Shown here: positions 1 to 5,772 of the stretch, piece after piece | How positions within the stretch are numbered: position 1 is the stretch's first letter | Layout: the number at the start of each line of letters is the position of its first letter | Assembly (NCBI GenBank): GCA_002345425.1 | Contig: DDWA01000008.1 | Location: forward strand, 1-8,954 | Direction of reading: 5' to 3' | DNA length: 8,954 bases | Source of the DNA: Caryophanales bacterium UBA2298 | Lineage (GTDB): Bacteria; Bacillota_I; Bacilli_A; Izemoplasmatales; Hujiaoplasmataceae | Position numbers and translations under genes: made by a program | The notes under the pieces: generated by a model | Database searches by the model: none | What the model was told of the DNA's origin: nothing | The model's input: only the letters and a program-made list of their open reading frames with translations

Positions 1-261
1 TTTACAATTTTGAGTTGCCTCATTAGCGGATTTTCTAATATTATGACGATATTCATCCAATAGATATAAATAAAGAGCTAACTTAGAATCAAAATAAATA
101 TAAAAAGTACCGGCCGCAACTTTTGCTTTAGAGATAATATCATTAATCGAAGTAGAATTATAACCGGCTTTTCCATATAAATACTTACCAGCTTTAATTA
201 TTTTTTTAAAAGATTTTAAACCAACTTTAGTTTTTGGTAAACGGAATTCACTGTTCTTCAT
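1..261 (-). CDS. TetR/AcrR-family transcriptional regulator (N-terminal part; gene runs off the left edge)
   Basis: Reading the minus strand from the ATG at 261 down to base 1 gives 87 uninterrupted codons with no stop, so the 3' part of the gene lies outside the window. Residues about 36-58 form the classic TetR helix-turn-helix: STSINDIISKAKVAAGTFYI, followed by YFDSK (residues 56-60), which matches the family pattern (I..A.V..GTFY.YF.SK). A basic N-terminal tail precedes it. A GGTGA Shine-Dalgarno-like sequence (266-270 on the minus strand) sits 4 nt before the ATG. The ligand-binding C-terminal domain is not visible, so the inducer cannot be inferred from the protein itself. The gene is divergent from the thiolase/ABC operon and shares its control region, the usual arrangement for a local TetR repressor. 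Control of the operon, and probably autoregulation, are inferred. Family assignment is secure; target and ligand are not. Confidence 0.9.
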   Translation of the reverse strand, partial: MKNSEFRLPKTKVGLKSFKKIIKAGKYLYGKAGYNSTSINDIISKAKVAAGTFYIYFDSKLALYLYLLDEYRHNIRKSANEATQNCK

Positions 262-313
262 TTTATCACCGTTTTAATTGTAATTTAATTATTGATAAAA
301 AACAAGTGATTTT

Positions 314-329
314 ATGAAAATATTTACAT
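314..329. promoter_or_regulatory. Possible TetR operator half of a tandem palindrome
   Basis: ATGAAAATATTTACAT is a near-perfect palindrome (7 of 8 base pairs symmetric). It shares the outer ATGAA...CAT bases with the adjoining box at 328-343, overlapping it by two bases. It lies 53-68 bp upstream of the regulator start, where that gene's own promoter would be expected; a weak minus-strand -10 candidate, TAAAAT, sits at 309-314. Binding by the divergent TetR protein is inferred. An AT-rich palindrome of this kind could also arise by chance. Confidence 0.3.
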
Positions 330-343
330 GAATAAAGATTCAT
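328..343. promoter_or_regulatory. Putative TetR operator, box 1
   Basis: ATGAAT-AAAG-ATTCAT is a perfect 6-bp inverted repeat with a 4-bp spacer. That gives the 16-bp size and symmetry typical of TetR-family operators, placed between the repressor gene and its presumed target. The reverse complement of this box matches 518-533 at 13 of 16 positions, which supports a repeated recognition sequence. The TGAAT/ATTCA half-sites loosely resemble operators of Bacillus FadR-type fatty-acid regulators; this resemblance is from memory and is not evidence of orthology. Confidence 0.45.
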
Positions 344-467
344 AACTTTATAATTTTGTAAAGGGTTTCAGATAAATAACTGGCAAGTCGCTAGATTTGG
401 CTTTATTTTAACAAAAACAAAGTTTAAAGCCCATATATAGCCTTTTAATTTTTTTATGATAATTAAG

Positions 468-482
468 TGAAAGCGCTTGACA
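468..482 (+). promoter_or_regulatory. cre-like catabolite-responsive element overlapping the -35 box
   Basis: TGAAAGCGCTTGACA carries the core of the CcpA cre consensus (TGAAARCGYTT...), with the palindromic centre AAGCGCTT at 471-478. Compared with the ideal palindrome TGAAAGCGCTTTCA, 11 of 14 positions match and the mismatches are all at the 3' end, where the sequence must also serve as the TTGACA -35 element. Overlap with the -35 hexamer predicts repression by blocking RNA polymerase. A CcpA gene is not in this window, so the call rests on sequence and position alone. Confidence 0.5.
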
Positions 483-506
483 TTTATAGGTAACTTTGAT
501 TATAAT
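477..506 (+). promoter_or_regulatory. Sigma-A-type promoter of the thiolase-liv operon
   Basis: A perfect TTGACA -35 hexamer (477-482) and a perfect TATAAT -10 hexamer (501-506) are separated by 18 nt, one more than the optimum. Transcription should start near 512-514, giving a leader of about 57 nt before the GTG start codon at 570. Such a strong core promoter is a sensible target for repression, and both a cre-like box and a palindromic box are placed on it. No other convincing promoter is seen upstream of any of the eight downstream genes, so it probably drives all of them. Confidence 0.75.
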
Positions 507-517
507 TAGTTTGAAAT

Positions 518-533
518 GTGAAAGTTTATTCAT
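518..533. promoter_or_regulatory. Putative TetR operator, box 2 (just downstream of the start site)
   Basis: GTGAAAGTTTATTCAT matches the reverse complement of the perfect palindrome at 328-343 at 13 of 16 positions; the segment TTTATTCAT (525-533) is an exact inverted copy of 328-336. It begins about 5 bases past the predicted transcription start, a position where a bound repressor would block initiation or clearance. Its own symmetry is imperfect, with TGAA/TTCA arms only. Regulation is inferred. Confidence 0.4.
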
Positions 534-553
534 ATTTATTAAATAAAATTTTA

Positions 554-560
554 TAGGAGG
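554..560 (+). promoter_or_regulatory. Ribosome binding site that fixes the GTG start of the thiolase
   Basis: TAGGAGG stands 9 nt before GTG at 570. No ATG lies near this site in the right frame, and the encoded protein begins exactly where thiolases do (GKKVYIVGAKRSPIG), so the GTG start is well supported. Confidence 0.85.
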
Positions 561-569
561 TATTTTAGA

Positions 570-1778
570 GTGGGTAAAAAAGTTTATATTGTCGGTGCTA
601 AAAGAAGTCCTATCGGCTCTTTTTTAGGAAGCCTGAAGGATGTTCATGCTGCAGATATGGGATCACAAGTATTAAAGGTTTTACTGGAAGAAACAAAAGT
701 TCCAGTTGATAAGATTGATGAAGTTATCGTGGGGAATATTTTACCGGCTAATTTAGGTCAAGGTATTGCTAGACAAATTTCAATTAAAGCAGGAGTTCCA
801 GATACTGTTCCAGCGTACTCCTTGAATATGGCTTGCGGAAGCGGTATGAAAGCAATTATGAATGCTTATAGTAGCATCATTGCTAATCATGCAGAATTAA
901 TCGTTGCTGGTGGCGTTGAATCAATGTCAGGTGCACCTTACATGATTCCTGCCAGTGTTAGAAGCGGGAAAAAAATGGGTAACTTCGAAATGGTTGACCA
1001 TATGGTTTATGATGCGTTGACTGATGCTTTTGGTAATATTCATATGGGTATTACTGCAGAAAACATTGTAAATAAACATAATATCACTAGAGAAGAACAA
1101 GATGACTTTGCTTATAAGTCTCAACAAAAAGCAATAAAGGCTATCGACTCTGGCAGATTTAAAGATGAAATCGTACCGATAGTAATTAAAGCTAGAAAAG
1201 GTGATGTAATCTTTGAAAATGATGAATACCCAAATAGAACTACTACTCCAGAGGTTTTAGCAAAACTTAGACCGGCTTTTGTAAAAGATGGTTCAGTTAC
1301 TGCTGGTAACTCTTCAGGAATTAATGATGGTGCATCATTTACCATCATTGCTAGTGAAGAAGCGGTAAAAAAATATAATCTTGAAGTTTTAGCCGAAGTT
1401 ATTGCTATCGGTCAAGGTGGAGTTGATCCTAACTATATGGGTCTAGGACCAGTTGCTGCGATTAGAAATCTATTGGATCGCTTTAATATGAAACTTGACG
1501 ATATGGAATTAATAGAACTTAACGAAGCTTTTGCTGCACAAGCAATTGGTGTTGTGAAAGAATTAGTTCAAGAACATAAAGTTAGCGAATCAGCTTTGTA
1601 TGAAAAGACAAATGTCAATGGTGGAGCAGTTGCCTTAGGACACCCAGTTGGTGCTTCAGGTAATAGAATAGTCGTTACATTACTACACGAAATGATAAAA
1701 AGAGATAATCATTTAGGTTTAGCTAGTTTATGTATCGGTGGCGGTATGGGTACCGCTTTAGTCTTGAAAAGAAAGTAA
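570..1778 (+). CDS. Acetyl-CoA C-acetyltransferase (thiolase)
   Basis: This 402-residue protein is full length for a biosynthetic-type thiolase (EC 2.3.1.9), a cytoplasmic enzyme that interconverts two acetyl-CoA with acetoacetyl-CoA and CoA. All catalytic elements are visible: the nucleophile Cys89 in NMACGSGMKA, the NEAF motif (318-321), His358 in GGAVALGHPVGASG, and the second catalytic Cys388 in CIGGGMGTA. The N-terminus VYIVGAKRSPIGSFLG is typical. The start is GTG, set by a strong Shine-Dalgarno 9 nt upstream. It is the first gene of the operon and lies 12 nt before the reductase; the pairing recalls phaA-phaB or a fatty-acid/butanoyl-CoA module. Chain-length preference, and whether it runs in the synthetic or the cleaving direction, cannot be read from sequence. 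The importer downstream would suit either use. Confidence 0.95.
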   Translation: MGKKVYIVGAKRSPIGSFLGSLKDVHAADMGSQVLKVLLEETKVPVDKIDEVIVGNILPANLGQGIARQISIKAGVPDTVPAYSLNMACGSGMKAIMNAYSSIIANHAELIVAGGVESMSGAPYMIPASVRSGKKMGNFEMVDHMVYDALTDAFGNIHMGITAENIVNKHNITREEQDDFAYKSQQKAIKAIDSGRFKDEIVPIVIKARKGDVIFENDEYPNRTTTPEVLAKLRPAFVKDGSVTAGNSSGINDGASFTIIASEEAVKKYNLEVLAEVIAIGQGGVDPNYMGLGPVAAIRNLLDRFNMKLDDMELIELNEAFAAQAIGVVKELVQEHKVSESALYEKTNVNGGAVALGHPVGASGNRIVVTLLHEMIKRDNHLGLASLCIGGGMGTALVLKRK

Positions 1779-1790
1779 AGGAGAAAAACT

Positions 1791-2510
1791 ATGAAATTAA
1801 AAGATAAAATTGCAGTAGTAACTGGCGGAGCTAAAGGCATTGGCGCTGAAATCGCTAAAGCTTTTGCTAAAGAAGGCGCAACCGTTTTAGCTGTTGATAT
1901 GGGTGAAATGACTTATGAAATGGATAATGTTATTTACTATCAATTAAACATTACTGATACTGAAGGTTGTAAAGCTTTCTATGATGAAATAGTTGAAAAA
2001 TTTGGAAGAATCGATATTCTTGTTAACAACGCTGGTATTACTAGAGACGCAATGACAAGAAAAATGACAGATGAAATGTGGAATGCAGTTATCAATGTCA
2101 ATTTAAAAGGTATATTTAATTTAGTTAGATATATTGGGCCGCAAATGGAAAATATCGGTGGGGGATCTATTATTAATATATCTTCAGTTGTTGGAGTGTT
2201 TGGCAATATCGGTCAAGCAAATTACGCAGCAACAAAAGCAGGAGTAATAGGTTTAACAAAAACTTGGGCGAAAGAATTTGCGAGAAAAGGTGTTCCTGTA
2301 AGAGTAAACGCTATTGCTCCAGGATATGTTATGACTGATATCTTAAAAACTGTACCACAAGATTTATTAGATCAATTTGCTGCACTTACAATGCTTAAAC
2401 GTTTAGGTCAACCTGAAGAAATTGCTAAAGTTGCACTTTTCTTAGCTAGCGATGATGCATCATATATAACTGGACAAACTATCCAAACTGATGGTGGAAT
2501 GAGACTATAA
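1791..2510 (+). CDS. SDR-family 3-oxoacyl reductase (FabG/PhaB-like)
   Basis: A 239-residue classical short-chain dehydrogenase/reductase, close to the usual FabG/PhaB length. The Rossmann glycine motif TGGAKGIG is at 11-18, NNAG at 79-82, and the catalytic tetrad is Asn104 (NVNLKG), Ser132 (SSVVG), Tyr145 and Lys149 (YAATK). The closing segment SYITGQTIQTDGGM is typical of the family. The likely reaction is reversible reduction of a 3-oxoacyl thioester to the 3-hydroxyacyl form; next to a thiolase, the CoA ester is the more likely substrate than ACP. Asp36 at the end of strand beta-2 (LAVD) usually favours NAD(H), although Lys15 in the glycine loop is seen in NADP enzymes, so the cofactor is uncertain. 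The AAAGGAG Shine-Dalgarno (1777-1783) overlaps the thiolase stop, indicating co-translation. It could instead be a fatty-acid-synthesis FabG, but no fab genes are nearby. Confidence 0.9.
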   Translation: MKLKDKIAVVTGGAKGIGAEIAKAFAKEGATVLAVDMGEMTYEMDNVIYYQLNITDTEGCKAFYDEIVEKFGRIDILVNNAGITRDAMTRKMTDEMWNAVINVNLKGIFNLVRYIGPQMENIGGGSIINISSVVGVFGNIGQANYAATKAGVIGLTKTWAKEFARKGVPVRVNAIAPGYVMTDILKTVPQDLLDQFAALTMLKRLGQPEEIAKVALFLASDDASYITGQTIQTDGGMRL

Positions 2511-2517
2511 TTTAAAA

Positions 2518-2530
2518 AGAAAGATGTGAT
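2518..2530 (+). promoter_or_regulatory. Stretched Shine-Dalgarno before the condensing enzyme
   Basis: AGAAAGATGTGAT keeps the outer parts of the ideal AGAAAGGAGGTGAT but lacks the GGAGG core, and its GTGAT end is only 3 nt from the ATG at 2534. It is weaker than the sites of the two preceding genes, so this gene may be translated less. No better start is seen: the protein begins with the family-typical VGIVGTGIYLP strand. Confidence 0.5.
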
Positions 2531-2533
2531 TAT

Positions 2534-3559
2534 ATGAAAAAGCCAACTGTTGGAATTGTTGGTACAGGTATATATTTACCAAAAGAATATATGACTGCTA
2601 AAGAAATCTCTGAACAAACCAACGGAGTTTGGGCTGAAGATGCGGTCATTGAAAAATTAGGAATTGTTAAAAAAACAATTCCTGGTGAAAATGACGGAAC
2701 ACAAGAAATGGGTGTTTTGGCTGCTTTTAATGCTTTAGAAAACACCGGTGTTGATCCTAAAGATATCGATATTATTATCTGTGTTGGCGAAGAATGGAAA
2801 GAATATCCATTAACAACCAGTGCACTTTATATTCAAGATAAAATCGGCGCAGTCAATGCCTGGGGCATTGATGTTGCTAATCGTTGTTGTACTACTGTAT
2901 CAGCGATGAAAATGGCGAAAGACATGTTGATTGCTGATGATGAAGTTAATATTGTGATGGTTGTCGGCGGTTATCGAAATGGTGATTTTGTTGATTATGC
3001 CGATAAAGATATGTCGATGATGTACAATTTAGGTGCTGGTGGCGGAGCGATTATTTTAAAGAAGAATTATAATAAGAATTTACTTCTTGGTTCTCACATT
3101 ATCGCTGATGGTTCTTTAGCCAGAACCGCAGGGGTGGAAATCGGCGGAACTGAAAAACCAATTACCCATGATAACTTAGAAGAAGCTAAAAAGTCTTTAA
3201 GACTCATGGAACCTAAAAAGATGAAAGATCGTCTTAATGAAGTATCGATGCCTAATTGGTTCATGTGCATCGATAAGGCTTTAGAAAAAAGTAATCTTGA
3301 AAGAAAAGATATCGATTATTTGGCTATTCTTCATATTAAAAGATCAGGTCATCAATATATGCTTGATGAGTTAGGTTTAACAGCAAATCAAAGTATTTAT
3401 TTGGAAGACTATGGACATATCGGTCAAGTCGATCAAATTTTATCTTTACATAAAGCTCTCGAAGAAAGAAGAGTTAAAAACGGTAGTGTAGTTTGTATGA
3501 TAGCTGCAGGTATTGGTTATGTATGGGCTGCTAATATCATTAAGTGGGGTGAAGTATAA
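2534..3559 (+). CDS. KAS III / HMG-CoA-synthase-like condensing enzyme of unknown specificity
   Basis: A 341-residue thiolase-fold protein, somewhat longer than FabH. The N-terminal VGIVGTGIYLP and the DVANRCCTT segment place the nucleophile at Cys118 by alignment with the FabH motif D.AAACAG; Cys119 follows it. In the C-terminal half, LHIKRSG puts His267 where FabH has the His of PHQAN. The segment DYGHIGQVD (292-300) falls where FabH has GNTSA, so the usual catalytic Asn is His295. Glu87 (VGEEW) aligns by eye with the catalytic Glu of HMG-CoA synthases (VATES). The enzyme therefore probably makes or breaks a carbon-carbon bond with an acyl-CoA, but it is not an ordinary FabH. The gene lies 23 nt after the reductase, and its TAA overlaps the next ATG by one base (TAATG). 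It could be an acetoacetyl-CoA-type synthase, an acyltransferase or an HMG-like synthase; the sequence does not decide. Confidence 0.8.
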   Translation: MKKPTVGIVGTGIYLPKEYMTAKEISEQTNGVWAEDAVIEKLGIVKKTIPGENDGTQEMGVLAAFNALENTGVDPKDIDIIICVGEEWKEYPLTTSALYIQDKIGAVNAWGIDVANRCCTTVSAMKMAKDMLIADDEVNIVMVVGGYRNGDFVDYADKDMSMMYNLGAGGGAIILKKNYNKNLLLGSHIIADGSLARTAGVEIGGTEKPITHDNLEEAKKSLRLMEPKKMKDRLNEVSMPNWFMCIDKALEKSNLERKDIDYLAILHIKRSGHQYMLDELGLTANQSIYLEDYGHIGQVDQILSLHKALEERRVKNGSVVCMIAAGIGYVWAANIIKWGEV

Positions 3560-4686
3560 TGTTTGATACTACTGGATTCTGGAAAGATATCTTTATCTTT
3601 ATTCTAGTGTTGGTAGTTGTCTATACTTTACTTAAGACCTTTACTTTAAAATACTTCAAGAATAAAGATCGTGCAAAAACCGTTGGTTTAAATATCTTTT
3701 TAGTATTAGGAATATTGTATTTGTTCTATCGAATTTATCGAGTGATTTATGATAATTTCCCTGATTTTGCGACCATGTTTATGATGACGAATATCATCAA
3801 TCAAACTTTGCAAGTCAGTGTTTTAGCGCTAGCAACAACTGGTATCGTTTTAATCTTTAAAACTTCCGCGACGACTAACTTCGCTCAAGGTATGATTGCA
3901 ACATTTGGAGCTTTCCTATCAGCTAAAATGATTCAATACTTCACTTTGAACTATACGGATATGACAGTGACGACAATGGTTTTCTTGGCAATGATTGGCG
4001 GAGCGATAACAGCGTTTTTGTTCGGTGTTTTCGTTGATGCAGTTATTATTAGAAATTCAAAAGATAAATCACCTATCGGTAAACAGATGATAACAATGGG
4101 ATTAGTTTTAGTACTGGCTGGCGCAATGCCTTTAATCTTTGGCAAGATTTTAATGCCAATACCAAAGATGTCTTACGAACCAAATATCGCTTTTAAATTA
4201 TTTGGTATCGATTTATTCATTACGGTACATGCATATTACGCACTTATTATTACTGTTGTACTTTTAGTGATATTATTCTCAATGTTAAGATTTACAAAAT
4301 GGGGACTTGGTGTTAGAGCTACAGCTTCCAATGAATTAGTAGCGGGAATGATGGGGGTTAATACTAAAGTTATTACTTCCATGAGTTGGGCGATTGCTGG
4401 ACTATTAGGTGCGGTGGCTGCGGTAATGTTAACGCCAAACGCAACTAATGTCACGGTAGCGTTGATGACACCAACGCAAGTAAATGCGTTTATGGCCGCT
4501 ATTTTAGGAAGTTTCTCTTCATTCTTAGGACCATTAGTCGCAGCCATATTAATCCCAGTATTAACCGGGTTATTGAGTTTGGTAGTACCTTTATGGCAGA
4601 ATGCTGTAGTTTACCTGATTATCCTTGCGGTTGTATTGGTTAAACCGATGGGATTATTTGGTAAAAAGATTGCGAAGAAGGTGTAG
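3559..4686 (+). CDS. livH: Branched-chain amino acid-type ABC transporter permease, LivH-like
   Basis: A 375-residue integral membrane protein with about ten hydrophobic segments (near 12-30, 44-65, 78-100, 105-125, 137-160, 178-198, 218-242, 270-292, 308-335, 345-362). The family signature is clear: VLIFKTSATTNFAQGMIATF (about 97-116) corresponds to the LivH NFAQG region. GLGVRATASNELVAGMMGVN (249-268) is the cytoplasmic coupling loop that docks on an ATPase. It forms one half of the transmembrane channel of a HAAT-family importer. Compared with E. coli LivH (308 residues), about 70 residues are added at the N-terminus, including two predicted membrane helices before the conserved core. The ATG overlaps the preceding stop (TAATG), and GGGGTGAA (3546-3553) serves as the Shine-Dalgarno, so translational coupling is expected. 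The symbol follows family membership; the real substrate may be an amide, urea or carboxylate. Confidence 0.92.
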   Translation: MFDTTGFWKDIFIFILVLVVVYTLLKTFTLKYFKNKDRAKTVGLNIFLVLGILYLFYRIYRVIYDNFPDFATMFMMTNIINQTLQVSVLALATTGIVLIFKTSATTNFAQGMIATFGAFLSAKMIQYFTLNYTDMTVTTMVFLAMIGGAITAFLFGVFVDAVIIRNSKDKSPIGKQMITMGLVLVLAGAMPLIFGKILMPIPKMSYEPNIAFKLFGIDLFITVHAYYALIITVVLLVILFSMLRFTKWGLGVRATASNELVAGMMGVNTKVITSMSWAIAGLLGAVAAVMLTPNATNVTVALMTPTQVNAFMAAILGSFSSFLGPLVAAILIPVLTGLLSLVVPLWQNAVVYLIILAVVLVKPMGLFGKKIAKKV

Positions 4687-5772
4687 ATGATGATATGTAG
4701 AACTGAGGTCAGTAAAGATCGTAAAGCAAGAATCAAACAAATAACAAATCATCCTTATTTTGGTTTCTTTATCATCACCTTTTTAATGTTAATCGTTCAG
4801 TTGTTAAGAGTTGCTGGAGTTCCAGTGTCGAATACTTTAATAAGAGCTTTTGGAATCACGATGATTTATATTATCATTGCCTTAGGATTCAGTATTTTAT
4901 TAGGATATGCGGGATTAGCTTCTTTAGGGACTGCAGGATTTGTAGGAATAGGTACTTATATCTTAGGTTATTTTACCAAGAATTTAGAAGCATCTATTTT
5001 TATCGTAATTTTAGTTTCGATTCTTGGGGCGATTGTCATTGGTTTAATAGTTGGATTTATCTCGCTGAGAATTGAAGGCATGTATTTAGCGATTATCACT
5101 TTGGGATTATCAGAAATCTTAAATGAAGTTTTTAAAAACGCTGTTAGCATTACAAACGGAACTAACGGTCTAGGACTAGATAGTCAATTAATTATTTTTA
5201 AGAACTTAATCTTCGTCAATCATAATACGATATTTATCTTTACCGCTATTATCATGTTTATCATGATGATCTTGACATTAAATTTAATTAAGAGTCCAAC
5301 AGGAAGAGCGTTGCTTGCAATGCGTAACTCCACCTCAGCTGCACAAGCAATGGGTGTAAGTATCTTAAAATATCGTTTGATGGCTTTTATTGTATCAACA
5401 GTTTACGCAATGCTAGGCGGAGTAATATACATGAGTTATATTTCCTTCTCCATCCCAACTACTTGGTCATTAGCATTTTCATTAAATATTTTAGCGGCTG
5501 TAATAGTTGGCGGTTCCCAATCTATTTATGGAATTGTCTTAGGAACCTTTATGATATTTGGTTTAAATTTAGGGGTTTTCCAACAATTTGATTTCTTTAA
5601 AGAAAATCCAGCAATTTCAGTAATGTTTAACGGTTTATTAATTATTTTAGTAATTATGTTTTATCCTGGAGGTTTAATAAGGTTAGTTACTACCTCTTAT
5701 TATAAATTAAAAAAAGCTTTAGCTAAATTGAAGATGAAATGGAGGAATTACCGCTATGGTTCCGATAATTAA
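4687..5772 (+). CDS. livM: Branched-chain amino acid-type ABC transporter permease, LivM-like
   Basis: A 361-residue multi-spanning permease, the partner of the preceding one. Diagnostic LivM segments are ALGFSILLGYAGLASLGTAG (65-84), with its conserved GYAGL.SLG, and LRIEGMYLAIITLGLSEI (127-144). The ATPase-contacting loop is SPTGRALLAMRNSTSAAQAM (203-222). After the last helix, residues 331-361 form a strongly basic cytoplasmic tail (many Lys/Arg, including KLKKALAKLKMKWRNYR), longer than I would expect. The start is directly abutted to the upstream stop (TAG-ATG-ATG). The second ATG at 4690 gives better spacing (6 nt) from the AAGGTG site (4678-4683) and may be the true start, a difference of one residue. 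The 3' end overlaps the next gene by 17 bases, so translation of the two is likely coupled. Confidence 0.92.
   Translation: MMICRTEVSKDRKARIKQITNHPYFGFFIITFLMLIVQLLRVAGVPVSNTLIRAFGITMIYIIIALGFSILLGYAGLASLGTAGFVGIGTYILGYFTKNLEASIFIVILVSILGAIVIGLIVGFISLRIEGMYLAIITLGLSEILNEVFKNAVSITNGTNGLGLDSQLIIFKNLIFVNHNTIFIFTAIIMFIMMILTLNLIKSPTGRALLAMRNSTSAAQAMGVSILKYRLMAFIVSTVYAMLGGVIYMSYISFSIPTTWSLAFSLNILAAVIVGGSQSIYGIVLGTFMIFGLNLGVFQQFDFFKENPAISVMFNGLLIILVIMFYPGGLIRLVTTSYYKLKKALAKLKMKWRNYRYGSDN
5741..5745 (+). promoter_or_regulatory. Ribosome binding site that fixes the long LivG start
   Basis: GGAGG inside the end of the permease gene stands 10 nt before ATG at 5756. It is the evidence that the unusual N-terminal extension of the ATPase is really translated, because no comparable site precedes any in-frame start near the ATPase domain itself. 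Confidence 0.75.

Larger units (their letters stand above)
262..569. other. Divergent intergenic control region
   Basis: These 308 bases separate the leftward regulator gene from the rightward operon. No convincing reading frame or RNA gene is seen. The segment holds the operon promoter near its right end, a cre-like box overlapping the -35 element, palindromic boxes at 314-329 and 328-343, and a related box at 518-533. The stretch from about 344 to 467 is AT-rich, with no feature I would assign beyond weak short palindromes. The leader from the predicted transcription start (about 513) to the GTG start is roughly 57 nt, which leaves little room for a riboswitch. Confidence 0.8.

Noticed and set aside
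277..305. Minus-strand promoter TTGTTT / 17 nt / TACAAT for the regulator
   Set aside because: The -35 is poor and the start site would fall on the ribosome site at 265-270, leaving essentially no leader; kept as undecided rather than annotated.
323..354. Second plus-strand promoter TTTACA ... TATAAT
   Set aside because: The -10 (349-354) is perfect, but the only -35-like hexamer is 20 nt away, and the promoter at 477-506 is much better placed.
383..410. Hairpin (GCAAGTC / GATTTGGC) followed by a T-rich stretch
   Set aside because: The stem is short, with a G-T pair and a bulge, the T-run is interrupted, and no plus-strand gene lies upstream to be terminated.
426..445. Imperfect palindrome AAAGCCCATATATAGCCTTT
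   Set aside because: Eight of ten pairs are symmetric, but it does not resemble the other boxes and is not repeated; probably chance in AT-rich DNA.
4236..4547. A 103-codon minus-strand open frame inside livH
   Set aside because: It lies antisense to a well-supported permease and its composition (Ala/Thr/Ile runs) is the mirror of the hydrophobic coding strand. The other antisense frames at 927-1348, 1979-2206, 2530-2745, 3951-4145, 4968-5150, 6829-7068 and 7874-8098 are rejected for the same reason.
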